Below, piece by piece: positions 22,452 through 31,374 of a stretch of DNA of 64,000 nucleotides. This DNA is from Humibacter ginsenosidimutans (GTDB lineage: Bacteria; Actinomycetota; Actinomycetes; Actinomycetales; Microbacteriaceae). Position 1 is the stretch's first letter. Every line of letters begins with the position of its first letter. The position numbers and the translations under genes were made by a program. The notes under the pieces were generated by a model, which searched no databases, was not told the DNA's origin, and worked only from the letters and a program-made list of their open reading frames with translations. The DNA lies in NCBI RefSeq assembly GCF_007859675.1, contig NZ_CP042305.1:1054001-1118000 (forward strand), in the 5' to 3' direction.

Positions 22452-23285
22452 ATGATCGCGATCGGTATGAGCACCTCATGCGTATACCCGCACTCGGTCG
22501 AGTCTGCCTTCGCCACGGCTGCGCACCTCGGCTTCGACGGCATCGAGGTCATGGTCTCCCGTGACCCCGGAACGCAGGATGCCGCCGCCCTGCTCGCCCT
22601 CTCGGCCCGCCACCGCCTGCCCGTGCTCTCCGTGCACGCGCCGGTGCTGTTCTTCACGCAACTCGTGTGGGGCCTCGACCCGCTGCACAAGCTCGAGCGG
22701 GCCGCGCTGCTGGCACGCGACGTCGGGGCGCCGACCGTCGTCGTGCATCCGCCGTTCCACTGGCAGCGACGCTACGCGCGCTCCTTCACGACGGCGATCC
22801 GGTCGATCGCCGACCGCACCGGCATCGAGCTCGCGGTGGAGAACATGTTCCCGTGGAACATCGGCGGACGGCGCAGAGCCGTCTACTCGCCCGGCTGGGA
22901 TCCGCTGACAATCGACTGCGACGCGGCCACGCTCGACTTCTCCCACGCGGCGCTCGCCGGTCGTGACAGCCTGGAGCTCGCACTCCGTCTCGGCGAACGT
23001 CTTCGCCACGTGCACCTGTGCGACGGCAGCCGCTCGGTGTACGAGGGCGGCGTGCTCGACGAACACCTGGTTCCCGGCGACGGACGCCAGCCCGTCGCCG
23101 GAGTGCTGCGCCTGTTGGTTCGACGCGGGTGGAAGGGCAGCGTCGTCGCTGAGGTCGCCTCTCACGGGCGAAGCCGCGCGGAACGCGACGAACGTCTCGC
23201 GCGCACACTCTCGTTCGCCAGAGAGACGCTGGCCGCGTCGAGTCGACGCGATGATTCGCAACGGAGCGATCGCCGGGTACGGTGA
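22452..23285 (+). CDS. Sugar phosphate isomerase/epimerase-like TIM-barrel protein
   Basis: 277 residues from the ATG at 22452. Xylose-isomerase-like/endonuclease-IV-like barrel: HLGFDGIEVMVSRDP, VLSVHAPVLFFTQ, VVVHPPFHWQRRYA, the glutamate in ELAVENMFPWN, and LRHVHLCDGSR with histidine metal ligands. Substrate unknown. Divergent from otsA and followed by a small membrane protein gene after 21 bp. Confidence 0.85.
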   Translation: MIAIGMSTSCVYPHSVESAFATAAHLGFDGIEVMVSRDPGTQDAAALLALSARHRLPVLSVHAPVLFFTQLVWGLDPLHKLERAALLARDVGAPTVVVHPPFHWQRRYARSFTTAIRSIADRTGIELAVENMFPWNIGGRRRAVYSPGWDPLTIDCDAATLDFSHAALAGRDSLELALRLGERLRHVHLCDGSRSVYEGGVLDEHLVPGDGRQPVAGVLRLLVRRGWKGSVVAEVASHGRSRAERDERLARTLSFARETLAASSRRDDSQRSDRRVR

Positions 23286-23306
23286 GATGGTGCCGAGGGG
23301 GATGAG

Positions 23307-23495
23307 ATGCGCAAATACCTTCTGAACTGGGGCGTGGTGAGTGCCGCTCTCGGCGTGGTCTCCGTCATTCAGACCACGCGGGAGGGCCGTCGCGACTGGC
23401 GCCTGATCCTCGTGTGGGCGGGATGGGCGTTGTCCCTCGTCGTCGCCGTGACGAGCGTGCACGACCGCTCGAAAGAACTGTCGACCGAGCACTGA
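23307..23495 (+). CDS. Small membrane protein with two helices
   Basis: 62 residues (MRKYLLNWGVVSAALGVV). Two hydrophobic segments (about 5-20 and 34-49) separated by a basic loop (TTREGRRDWR). GGGG upstream and a close upstream neighbour support translation. Function unknown; probably cotranscribed with the TIM-barrel gene. Confidence 0.7.
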   Translation: MRKYLLNWGVVSAALGVVSVIQTTREGRRDWRLILVWAGWALSLVVAVTSVHDRSKELSTEH

Positions 23496-23623
23496 AGCAC
23501 CTCGACGGCAGGTAGACCGGCCGCTCCATCGACGCGGTGCGGCGTGTCCTTTGTTCGTGTCGTCGTGCATCCCCCAGACTGGGAGCACGGGGGTCAGTGT
23601 CAGCAGCGAAGGAGTCGTGCGTC

Positions 23624-24283
23624 ATGTTCGGTCGTCGGAGGCATGCCGCGCAGGCAGCCCCCATTGTCGCGGTCGCCGAGGTCGCGGCTCCGCTCCCTCG
23701 CCTCGCAGAAGAGCAGATCTTCGAGCTGGTGCATTCACGCGTCGCTGCTGCGATCGGGGAGTCGGGCGAATGGGTCGTGCGGCGCCGCACCGACGGCGAC
23801 ACCGACGAACTCTTCCGTGCCGTGCTCGCTCATCAGGTCGCCCTCGAGGTGACGGCAGCGCTGCGCGACGCACAGCTCAAGCTCGACGCCGGTGAAGAGC
23901 CGGCGGCCCAACCCGCACTGGCCGCCCCTCCCCTGCCATCGCCCGCACCCGTGAACGACGATGCACCGGTAGCGGAGCCCGCGGTCGTGGAAGCGGAGCC
24001 GGTCGTGACCACGCCCGTGCTCGCATCCGTCGAAGGCGACGAGGCGGATGCTTCCGGCCGCAGCACAGAGGCGGTCACGACCCAGCCGCTCGAAATGACA
24101 GATCACGCGCCGTCGCACCGCCACGACGAGCCGGAGGGCGATGACGAGGCGGTGCTCGACGAGGACTCCCTCGCCCTGCAATGGGAGCCCGCGCCGATCA
24201 CCACCTGGACCGATCTCAAGTGGCCCGTCACCGAGCCGCTGGCCACCATCGTGGCCAGACAGGCCGTCGCGCAGAACAGCTGA
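23624..24283 (+). CDS. Hypothetical acidic protein with Pro/Ala-rich linker
   Basis: 219 residues from the ATG at 23624 with GAAGGAG upstream. A basic start (MFGRRRHAAQ) leads into a helical N-terminal region (EEQIFELVHSRVAAAIGE), then a long Pro/Ala/Val/Glu-rich disordered linker, and a short conserved-looking C-terminus (ITTWTDLKWPVTEPL). No signal peptide or membrane segment. Function unknown. Confidence 0.7.
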   Translation: MFGRRRHAAQAAPIVAVAEVAAPLPRLAEEQIFELVHSRVAAAIGESGEWVVRRRTDGDTDELFRAVLAHQVALEVTAALRDAQLKLDAGEEPAAQPALAAPPLPSPAPVNDDAPVAEPAVVEAEPVVTTPVLASVEGDEADASGRSTEAVTTQPLEMTDHAPSHRHDEPEGDDEAVLDEDSLALQWEPAPITTWTDLKWPVTEPLATIVARQAVAQNS

Positions 24284-24314
24284 CTCCTCGCGCCAGTTCC
24301 GGGTCGCGGCCTCG

Positions 24315-25844
24315 TCAGACCCGCAGCAGTGAGCGAAGCGTCTGGATGGTGTCCGCCTCATCGGCTCGCTTGTCGTCCCGGTAGCGCTTGACGCGGGCGA
24401 ACCGCAACGCGATTCCGCCCGGGTAGCGCGGGGATGCCTGCACCCCGTCGATCGCGATCTCCACCACCGTCACCGGCTCGACCCACACCGTTCCACGGGT
24501 TCTGCGCACCTCGAGCTGCGTGAAGCGTTCCGTCTGCCAGCTGAGCAACTCGTCGGTGAGACCCTTGAACGTCTTGCCGACCATCACGAACCCGCCTGGA
24601 TCGCCGAACTCGCCTGTCGGATCGTAGGCACCGAGGTGCAGGTTGGAGAGCCAGCCCTGTCGACGGCCCGACCCCCATTCGCACGCCAGCACGACGAGGT
24701 CGTACGTGTGCACGGGCTTCACCTTCACCCAGCCCGAGCCGCGCCTGCCTGCCGTGTACGGGGCGTCGGACGCCTTGACCACGACGCCCTCGTGCCCCTG
24801 GGCGAGCGCCTCGAGCGAGAACGCCTCGGCGACCGCCGGATCCTCCGTCGTCACACCGGGGATGGTCAAGTCCGGCGCGACGCGCAGCAGTTCGGCCCGG
24901 CGCTGCGACTGCGGCTCGTCGAGCAGGTCGCGGCCGTCGAGGTGGAGAAGGTCGAAGAACCACGGTCGCAGAAGCGCCTCGCGGGCCGCGTCTGCTCCGA
25001 ACCGCGACATCGTCTGCTGGAACGGGCGCGGAACACCCGCTTCGTCGAGCGTCAGCGTCTCACCGTCGAAGATCGCCGTCTGCAGTTCAAGCCGACGCAC
25101 CGCATCGACCACCTCGGGCACACGGTGCGTGATGTCGGCGAGACTGCGCGTGAACACGTGCACCTCGTCGCCGTCGCGGTGCACCTGGATGCGCGCCCCG
25201 TCGAGCTTGTACTCGACCGAGGCCCCACCCGTCGCTTCGAGCGCCTCGGAGACGGTCGCGGCGGATGCCGCCAACATCGGTCGCACCGCGACTCCCACGC
25301 GAAGCGAGACGTCGGCGAGCGCCGCGGCATCGGGGCCGAGGGCGAGAGCTGCCGTGGCGGCGAGGCTGCCCGACAGCATGGCCGCCCGGCGCACCTGCGC
25401 CACGGGAACGCCCGTCGCCGCGGCGATCGCATCGATCAACACGCCCTCCAGGGCGCCGGTGCGCATCTCGCCGAGAAGCACGTGCACCAGAAACCGCTGC
25501 TCGTCAGCCGCCGCGCGGACCATCAGGCCGGCGAGCATGTCGGCGCGCGTGGCGGCTGAGCCGTTGCCCGACACCGCGGCCAGGCGTTCGAAGGTCTCGT
25601 CGACCTCGAGCAGCGTGAGCGCGGGAACGGCCACCGGAGCGACATCGATCCCTGCGGCAGAGCGCCAGCCCACGCCGAGACGCCCCTGCCGCGGACCGCC
25701 GAGCAGCAGGCCGACGGCGATGACCACCTCATCGGGTGCCAGACGCGAGAGGAGCGCGGCGAGGGCATCCACTTTCGCCAGCCTCGACCGCGTCGCCGCG
25801 ACGGCCTGCGAGGTGACGACCAGCTCGTTCAACAGCACCGGCAC
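24315..25844 (-). CDS. ligB: ATP-dependent DNA ligase (LigB-like)
   Basis: About 509 residues from a GTG at 25842-25844; an in-frame ATG at 25877 adds 11 residues. N-terminal DNA-binding domain (VVTSQAVAATRSRLAKVDAL), adenylation domain with catalytic lysine in VEYKLDGARIQVHRDG (motif I), FDGETLTL (motif III) and GHEGVVVKASDAPYTAG (motif IV), then an OB-fold domain with GGIALRFARVKRYRDDK (motif VI region). Length and layout match the stand-alone actinobacterial ATP-dependent ligase LigB; the essential NAD-dependent LigA would be elsewhere. Confidence 0.93.
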   Translation of the reverse strand: MPVLLNELVVTSQAVAATRSRLAKVDALAALLSRLAPDEVVIAVGLLLGGPRQGRLGVGWRSAAGIDVAPVAVPALTLLEVDETFERLAAVSGNGSAATRADMLAGLMVRAAADEQRFLVHVLLGEMRTGALEGVLIDAIAAATGVPVAQVRRAAMLSGSLAATAALALGPDAAALADVSLRVGVAVRPMLAASAATVSEALEATGGASVEYKLDGARIQVHRDGDEVHVFTRSLADITHRVPEVVDAVRRLELQTAIFDGETLTLDEAGVPRPFQQTMSRFGADAAREALLRPWFFDLLHLDGRDLLDEPQSQRRAELLRVAPDLTIPGVTTEDPAVAEAFSLEALAQGHEGVVVKASDAPYTAGRRGSGWVKVKPVHTYDLVVLACEWGSGRRQGWLSNLHLGAYDPTGEFGDPGGFVMVGKTFKGLTDELLSWQTERFTQLEVRRTRGTVWVEPVTVVEIAIDGVQASPRYPGGIALRFARVKRYRDDKRADEADTIQTLRSLLRV

Positions 25845-25902
25845 AGTCTCCCGCTCACCGCCGACAGGCGGGTCCATGTCACAGGCCGCGGCCGGTCTGC
25901 GG

Positions 25903-27279
25903 TCAGGGGATGACCGACCAGTCCGCGGGCCCTTCCGAGCCCGCGGCGTAGTCGTCGAGCGGTACGTCGCCGTCACGCCACGCCTTCAGCACCGGCGCGA
26001 CGATGCGCCAGCATTCCTCTGCCGTGTCGCCGCGCACCGAGAGGGCGGGGTCGCCGTCGAGGACTCCGGCGAGAACCTCGCCATAGGCGAGCAGGCTGCC
26101 CGGCCCGAAGTCGGCGTGCAGCTCGCTGCGCGAGAGGTAGCGCGGGTTGCCCGGTCCGTTCGTGTTGACCTCGAGCACCATCTCGTCAGGCCCGAGCTTG
26201 ATGCGCAGCTGCGAGGGATGCGCGACCCCGCGCAGCCCCGTCGGAACGTGGTGCGCCTGCCGGAAGGTCAGCACGATCTCGTGCCGCAGCGTGCCGATCG
26301 CCTTTCCCGACCGCAGAGTGAAGGGCACGCCGGACCAGCGCCAGTTGCCGACGGCGAACGTCACCTGGGCGAGGGTCTCCGTGCCCTGCGCCGGGTCGAC
26401 GCCCTGCTCGTCGACGTAGTCGGGCAGCGTGCGGCCGTCGATCGTGCCGCTCGTATACCTGCCGCGATGGCTCGCAGCCACCGCGTCGTCGTCCCACACC
26501 TTGGTGGCACGGAGCACGAGTTCCTTGGCGTCGCGCAGATCGGCGGCGCTCATGGTCGACGGCGGCTCCATCGCCACGACCGCCATCACCTGCAGGAGAT
26601 GGCTCTGGATCATGTCGACAAGGGCTCCGGCGTGGTCGTAGTAGCCCGCTCGGCCCTCCAGGCCCAGCTGCTCGTCGAAGACGATGTCGACGCGCTCGAC
26701 GTGTTCCGTGCTCCAGAGCGGCTCGAAGATGCGGTTCGCGAAGCGGAGCCCGAAGAGGTTCTGCACCGTCGAGTTGCCGAGGAAATGGTCGATGCGGTGC
26801 ACGTGATCCTCGGGCACGAGCGCGGTGAGTCTGCGATTCAGTGCCGCAGCGCTGCGCTTGTCCGTGCCGAACGGCTTCTCGAGGGCGAGCCGCAGGTCTT
26901 CCGGCAGCTCGATCTGCGCGAGGGCTGCGCAGACATCCTTCGTCACCGCCGGCGGCAGGGCGAAGTACAGGGCTGGAGTGCCCTCCGCTGCCCCGAGCAG
27001 CTCTTTCAGGGCGTCGGGTTTCGTGACGTCGGCCGACGTGAAGCGTGTCGAGGAGAGCAGGTCGTCGACGGAGTCACCGGATGCCTTCACCGTCGCGAAC
27101 GACTTGCGCACGACGCTACGCCAGTGCGCCGTGGTCCAGTCGGAGGTGCCGACGCCCACCAGCTCGAGACGCCGCTGCGGTTCACGTGTCAGCAGCTGCC
27201 CCAACGCCGGAAGCAGAAGACGAGAGGTGAGATCACCGGTCGCCCCCAGGATGATCAAAGTCCGTACAGCCTCAGCCAT
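25903..27279 (-). CDS. Glucose-6-phosphate dehydrogenase-like protein
   Basis: 458 residues from the ATG at 27277-27279. The zwf fold is clear: ILGATGDLTSRLLLPALGQLL (NADP motif), RLALEKPFGTDKRSAAALN, and the active-site region RIDHFLGNSTVQNLFGLRF. In canonical enzymes this last segment reads RIDHYLGKE; here the histidine is kept but Lys-Glu is replaced by Asn-Ser, so activity or substrate may differ. It is divergent from the GH15 gene with only 30 bp between starts. Confidence 0.88.
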   Translation of the reverse strand: MAEAVRTLIILGATGDLTSRLLLPALGQLLTREPQRRLELVGVGTSDWTTAHWRSVVRKSFATVKASGDSVDDLLSSTRFTSADVTKPDALKELLGAAEGTPALYFALPPAVTKDVCAALAQIELPEDLRLALEKPFGTDKRSAAALNRRLTALVPEDHVHRIDHFLGNSTVQNLFGLRFANRIFEPLWSTEHVERVDIVFDEQLGLEGRAGYYDHAGALVDMIQSHLLQVMAVVAMEPPSTMSAADLRDAKELVLRATKVWDDDAVAASHRGRYTSGTIDGRTLPDYVDEQGVDPAQGTETLAQVTFAVGNWRWSGVPFTLRSGKAIGTLRHEIVLTFRQAHHVPTGLRGVAHPSQLRIKLGPDEMVLEVNTNGPGNPRYLSRSELHADFGPGSLLAYGEVLAGVLDGDPALSVRGDTAEECWRIVAPVLKAWRDGDVPLDDYAAGSEGPADWSVIP

Positions 27280-27309
27280 GCCTTCCACGCTACCTGCGAG
27301 GATGGCGAA

Positions 27310-29139
27310 ATGGCGTTGGCGATAGAGGACTATGCACTCATCAGCGACTGTTACACGGGGGCACTCGTCGGCAGGGATGGCAGCATCGACTGGCTCTGCC
27401 TGCCTCGTTACGACTCCCCGTCGATCTTCGGGTCTCTGCTCGGCACCCCCGACCACGGGCGATGGCTGGTCGCTCCCACCGACCCCGATGCGCGGGTCGA
27501 GCGGCACTATCGTGGCGAGTCGTTCATCTTGCAGACCACCTGGACCACGTCGACCGGGGTCGTCGAGGTGGTGGACGTGATGCCGCGCAATGACGACCGC
27601 GCCGACGTCGTTCGTCGCATCAGAGGCGTCTCGGGTCACGTCGAGATGCGCGTCGAGCTGCGCATGCGGTTCGGCTATGCGACGAGCGTGCCGTGGGTGC
27701 AGCAGATGCACGACGCCAAGCACACCCTGCAGGCCGTCGCCGGACCCGACGCCCTCGTGGTGCGGGGCGTCGAACTGACCCCGACCGACCACGTGCACGA
27801 GGGCATCTTCACCGTGCGCGAAGGCGAGGTCGTCGACCACAGCCTCACCTGGTATCCGTCTCACCAGGCGGTTCCCGAGCCGATCACGGCGGCCTCTGGC
27901 ATCCGCACCACCGAGAAGCTCTGGAATGATTGGGCCTCGACGTTCCGGCATCGCGGCGGCTACTCCGACGAAGTGCTCCGCTCGCTCCTGGTGCTTCGCG
28001 CGCTGACCAACACCGACACCGGCGGCGTCGCCGCCGCCGCAACCACGTCACTGCCAGAGCAGTTCGGCGGCACCCGCAACTGGGACTATCGCTACGTCTG
28101 GCTTCGGGATGCCTCGCAGACCCTGAGCGCGCTCATCGCGCACGGCTACGTCGAGGAGGTCTCGAGCTGGCGCTCGTGGCTGCTGCGGGCGCTGGCCGGC
28201 GATCCCGCCGACGTGCAGATCATGTATGGGCTCGGCGGAGAACGGTTCCTTCCGGAGTACGAGTTGGACTCGCTGCCGGGATATCACGGCGCCTCCCCCG
28301 TGCGCATCGGCAACGGAGCGGCGAAGCAGTTCCAGGCCGATGTCATCGGCGAGGTGATGATCGCGCTGCACGACGCGCGGCTGGCGGGCATCGAGGAGAA
28401 CGCGTTCTCGTGGTCGCTGCAGCGCGCCCTGATGGGCAGGCTCGACGAGGTGGCGCACAAGCGCGATCAGGGCATCTGGGAGATCCGCGGGCCGGCGAGG
28501 TCGTTCACGCACTCGCGCGTGATGGTCTGGGCGGCCTACGACCGAGCCGTGCGAGCCTCCGAGGAGTTCGGCCTCGAGGGTCCCGTGCAGCACTGGAGAG
28601 ACCAGCGCGCGGCGCTGCGAGACGAGATCGAGCGACACGGCTACGACAGGCGCCGCAACACGTTCACCCAGCACTACGAGACCGCCGAGGTGGATGCCGC
28701 GCTGCTGCAGCTCTCCCAGGTCGGTTTCGTGGCTCCCGACGACCCGCGCATGCTCGGCACGGTGCAGGCCATCGAGGAGGACCTGATGCAGCACGGCCTG
28801 CTGCTGCGCTACCGCTCGACGGAGCAACTCGACGGGCTGCCGGCGGGCGAGCATCCCTTTCTCGCCTGTTCGTTCTGGCTGGTCGAGCAATATGCGCGCG
28901 CCGGACAGCTGGATGCCGCGAACACCCTCATGCACAAGCTGTGCGGCCTCGCCAACGACGTGGGCATGCTCAGCGAGGAGTACTCCCCCGCTTCAGGACG
29001 CCAGGCGGGCAACACCCCGCAGGCGCTCTCCCATCTGGCGCTCGTGCGGGCGGCGGATGCCATCGCACGGGCAGAGGGACACGGCGACGCGATCGTCGGC
29101 GGCGGCAGCCCGTCGCGCCGCATCGGTGAGCCCGACTGA
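27310..29139 (+). CDS. Glycoside hydrolase family 15 protein (trehalase/glucoamylase-like)
   Basis: 609 residues from the ATG at 27310 (MALAIEDYALISDCYTGALVG). N-terminal beta-sandwich domain typical of bacterial GH15 (GRDGSIDWLCLPRYDSPSIFGSLL), then an (alpha/alpha)6 barrel with RNWDYRYVWLRDAS and the C-terminal EEYSPASGRQAGNTPQALSH containing a likely catalytic glutamate. In actinobacteria this family includes trehalases; otsAB about 5 kb away makes trehalose metabolism plausible but not proven. No signal peptide, so cytoplasmic. Confidence 0.92.
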   Translation: MALAIEDYALISDCYTGALVGRDGSIDWLCLPRYDSPSIFGSLLGTPDHGRWLVAPTDPDARVERHYRGESFILQTTWTTSTGVVEVVDVMPRNDDRADVVRRIRGVSGHVEMRVELRMRFGYATSVPWVQQMHDAKHTLQAVAGPDALVVRGVELTPTDHVHEGIFTVREGEVVDHSLTWYPSHQAVPEPITAASGIRTTEKLWNDWASTFRHRGGYSDEVLRSLLVLRALTNTDTGGVAAAATTSLPEQFGGTRNWDYRYVWLRDASQTLSALIAHGYVEEVSSWRSWLLRALAGDPADVQIMYGLGGERFLPEYELDSLPGYHGASPVRIGNGAAKQFQADVIGEVMIALHDARLAGIEENAFSWSLQRALMGRLDEVAHKRDQGIWEIRGPARSFTHSRVMVWAAYDRAVRASEEFGLEGPVQHWRDQRAALRDEIERHGYDRRRNTFTQHYETAEVDAALLQLSQVGFVAPDDPRMLGTVQAIEEDLMQHGLLLRYRSTEQLDGLPAGEHPFLACSFWLVEQYARAGQLDAANTLMHKLCGLANDVGMLSEEYSPASGRQAGNTPQALSHLALVRAADAIARAEGHGDAIVGGGSPSRRIGEPD

Positions 29140-29232
29140 CGTGAGACGCACGACGTGCCGCGGCCCACGCTCGAGCTGATCGGAAGGGCCGGCGGCTGGC
29201 CCGTGCGCACGGCCGCACCGTAGGCTGGCAGG

Positions 29233-29958
29233 ATGCCCGATGCACCTGCGCCGTATCGCGATCCGCACGAATACGACCACCGGCATTCGGATGTCTCGGG
29301 CGGCTGGCTGCGCGCCGCCGTGTTCGGCGCGATGGACGGCCTCGTCACCAACATCGCCCTCATCGCGGGCATCGGCGCCGCCGGGGCATCGCGCGGCACG
29401 ATCATCCTCACGGGGCTCGCGGGCCTCGTGGCCGGCGCGTTCTCGATGGCACTCGGCGAGTACACCTCGGTCACCACGCAGAACGAACAGGTCGACAAAG
29501 AGGCTGCGGTGGAGCGCGGTGCCCAGGTGCGCAACCCGCAGGGCGAGATGCACGAGCTCTCCGGCATGTTCCAGGAGATGGGCATGTCGGCCCAGACCGC
29601 TGAGCGGGCGGCCGCCGAGGTGCACGACAACCCGGAGCGGGCCGTGCGCGTGCACATCACGCAAGAGCTCGGCGTCGACCCCGAGTCGAAGCCGTCGCCG
29701 TGGATCGCCGCGGTCTCCTCGTTCGTGATGTTCTCGCTCGGGGCGGTGATCCCGCTGTTGTCGTTCCTCTTCGGCTCATCGCAGCTCTGGCTGGGACTCA
29801 CGGTCGGCGGCGTCGGGCTGCTGATCGCGGGTGCGTTCGCCGCCTACTTCACCGGCAAGGCGTGGTGGCGCGGAGCGATCCGGCAACTGCTCTTCGGCGC
29901 CATCGCCGTTGCCGCGACGTATCTGGTCGGTCATCTGCTCGGCGTGCAGGCCGGCTGA
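29233..29958 (+). CDS. VIT1/CCC1-family transporter
   Basis: 241 residues from the ATG at 29233 with AGG upstream. Five hydrophobic segments in the CCC1/VIT arrangement: LRAAVFGAMDGLVTNIALIA then GLVAGAFSMALGEYTSVTTQ, a cytosolic metal-binding helical insert (residues about 80-150), and three C-terminal helices (PWIAAVSSFVMFSLGAVIPLL onward). The family moves Fe2+ or Mn2+ out of the cytosol. Convergent with the GH18-like gene at 30120. Confidence 0.92.
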   Translation: MPDAPAPYRDPHEYDHRHSDVSGGWLRAAVFGAMDGLVTNIALIAGIGAAGASRGTIILTGLAGLVAGAFSMALGEYTSVTTQNEQVDKEAAVERGAQVRNPQGEMHELSGMFQEMGMSAQTAERAAAEVHDNPERAVRVHITQELGVDPESKPSPWIAAVSSFVMFSLGAVIPLLSFLFGSSQLWLGLTVGGVGLLIAGAFAAYFTGKAWWRGAIRQLLFGAIAVAATYLVGHLLGVQAG

Positions 29959-30039
29959 TCCGTCGCATTCATGCGGACGGCGGGCCCCCGCCGAGAGCCG
30001 CCGACAGGCGCTTCGCTCCGCGCTCCCCCGAACGGAATC

Positions 30040-30091
30040 GTGCCCGTCCCGGACATGAGCACGCCAAGGCGGCATGGTCCGGAACGGGCAC
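30040..30091. terminator. Hairpin between convergent genes
   Basis: 15-bp arms GTGCCCGTCCCGGAC (30040-30054) and GTCCGGAACGGGCAC (30077-30091), one mismatch, between the convergent VIT and GH18-like genes. No T-run, but the position suits a bidirectional terminator. Confidence 0.55.
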
Positions 30092-30119
30092 CGTGATCAG
30101 CGGTCGGGTGCGCCGATCG

Positions 30120-31214
30120 TCAGTATCGCCAGGAGTCGAATGCGGCGAAGGCCTTGCTGAACGCCCAGGTGGGCTGCGCGACGCCCGAGCAGGTGTTGGA
30201 GCCGGCGGTACCGGGGCATCCGCCGTTGTCGCGCTGCAGCGCCCAGAAGCTCATCGTCTGCACTCCGTGCGCCGACGCCCACTTCACGAGCGGAGCGGCC
30301 TGGTCGAGCGGGAACGTCTCCTCTGGGCCGTAGTCGTCGATGCCGTTCATCTGGACGATGCCGACGGTGTGCCAGAGTGCTCGAGGGGAAGCGTGCGGCA
30401 GGATCGTCTGCTTCAACTGGGTGGTGAGCGCCGTGGCGGCGGTCTCGGCGTCGGTCAGCATGTTGTGCGTGGCGCCGTCCCAGTAGTCGAATGTCATCAC
30501 GTTCACGTCGGCGATCGACGCGTGGTACTTCGCGGCGGACTGCAGCACGGCGATTCCGGAGGCCGCGAGGCCTTGCGGCGTGGATGGCAGCGTGTACGAG
30601 AAGGACACGTTCCAGTGGTGCGCCGCACCCCAGCGCTCGACCTCGGCGATCGCCTGATTGCGGCGGTCGATGCCCGCCTGGTTGGTGATCGAGTCCGCCT
30701 CGACGTCGAGGTCGATGCGGTGCACCTTGTAGACCGAGAAGACGTTCTCGTACGCGAGCGCGATCTGATGCACGTCGGTGCAGCTGTCCGCGATGTCGGT
30801 GTTCGTCGTGTCTGCCGAGTAGCCGCCGAACGACGGGATGACATCTCCGCCGCGAGCGCGGATGCGGTTGAACTGCGAACCGTAGACGTCGGCCGAGACC
30901 GGCTTCGTTGTGTCGCCCGCCCAGTACGGCGTGCACGAACCCGCCGCCTCCGTCTGCAGGAAGGCGAGGCTGAGGTACTTCGATCCGGATGCCTGGGACA
31001 GGTCGGCGAGGTCGCCCACCTCTGTCACATCGACGTACGGCGCCGACAGGTGCGGCTGCAGCGGAAGACCCTCGCGCACGACCGTGTGCGAGGGCGAGGT
31101 CGGAAGCCACGGGTTCGGGCCCTGGGCGGGACTCGCTGACGCAGGCGCCGCCGCGGTGAACACGGCCAGCGCGGCCGCGATCCCCACGCCGGCGAGGACG
31201 GGGATTCGTTTCAT
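30120..31214 (-). CDS. Secreted GH18-like chitinase family protein
   Basis: 364 residues from the ATG at 31212-31214 with AGGGAG upstream. A classical signal peptide (MKRIPVLAGVGIAAALAVFT...ASASPA) predicts secretion. The region VYKVHRIDLDVEADS matches the GH18 DxxDxDxE motif with D168, D170 and catalytic E172, although the first Asp is replaced by His. C-terminal TMSFWALQRDNGGCP is typical of chitinase-like bacterial GH18 proteins. Likely acts on chitin or related N-acetylglucosamine polymers (inference). A palindrome at 31287-31305 lies 73 bp upstream. Paralogue of the next gene. Confidence 0.87.
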   Translation of the reverse strand: MKRIPVLAGVGIAAALAVFTAAAPASASPAQGPNPWLPTSPSHTVVREGLPLQPHLSAPYVDVTEVGDLADLSQASGSKYLSLAFLQTEAAGSCTPYWAGDTTKPVSADVYGSQFNRIRARGGDVIPSFGGYSADTTNTDIADSCTDVHQIALAYENVFSVYKVHRIDLDVEADSITNQAGIDRRNQAIAEVERWGAAHHWNVSFSYTLPSTPQGLAASGIAVLQSAAKYHASIADVNVMTFDYWDGATHNMLTDAETAATALTTQLKQTILPHASPRALWHTVGIVQMNGIDDYGPEETFPLDQAAPLVKWASAHGVQTMSFWALQRDNGGCPGTAGSNTCSGVAQPTWAFSKAFAAFDSWRY

Positions 31215-31286
31215 GTTGTGCTCCCTTGCATTGCGCGTCGCGCGGACTCGAGCGCGTGACGCAGTGACATGAACGGCGGCCGGCGG

Positions 31287-31305
31287 GTTAGTAAACTTTG
31301 CTAAC
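31287..31305. promoter_or_regulatory. Palindromic operator upstream of the first GH18-like gene
   Basis: GTTAGTAAACTTTGCTAAC is a near-perfect 19-bp palindrome (one T/G pair) followed by AAACC. The form resembles sites of ROK-family sugar repressors. The half-site CTAACAAAC recurs upstream of the second GH18-like gene at the same distance. Confidence 0.6.
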
Positions 31306-31374
31306 AAACCTTCCGCGTTTCAGCCTACTCAAGCCGGAGGCCCACGGACAAGAGAGTGTGGCGATTCCGATGAC

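Noticed and set aside
24643..29139. A 1498-codon plus-strand ORF
   Set aside because: Its first part is antisense to the DNA ligase and G6PD-like genes; only the last 609 codons (GH15 protein) show protein-family features. Long antisense frames are common at this GC content.
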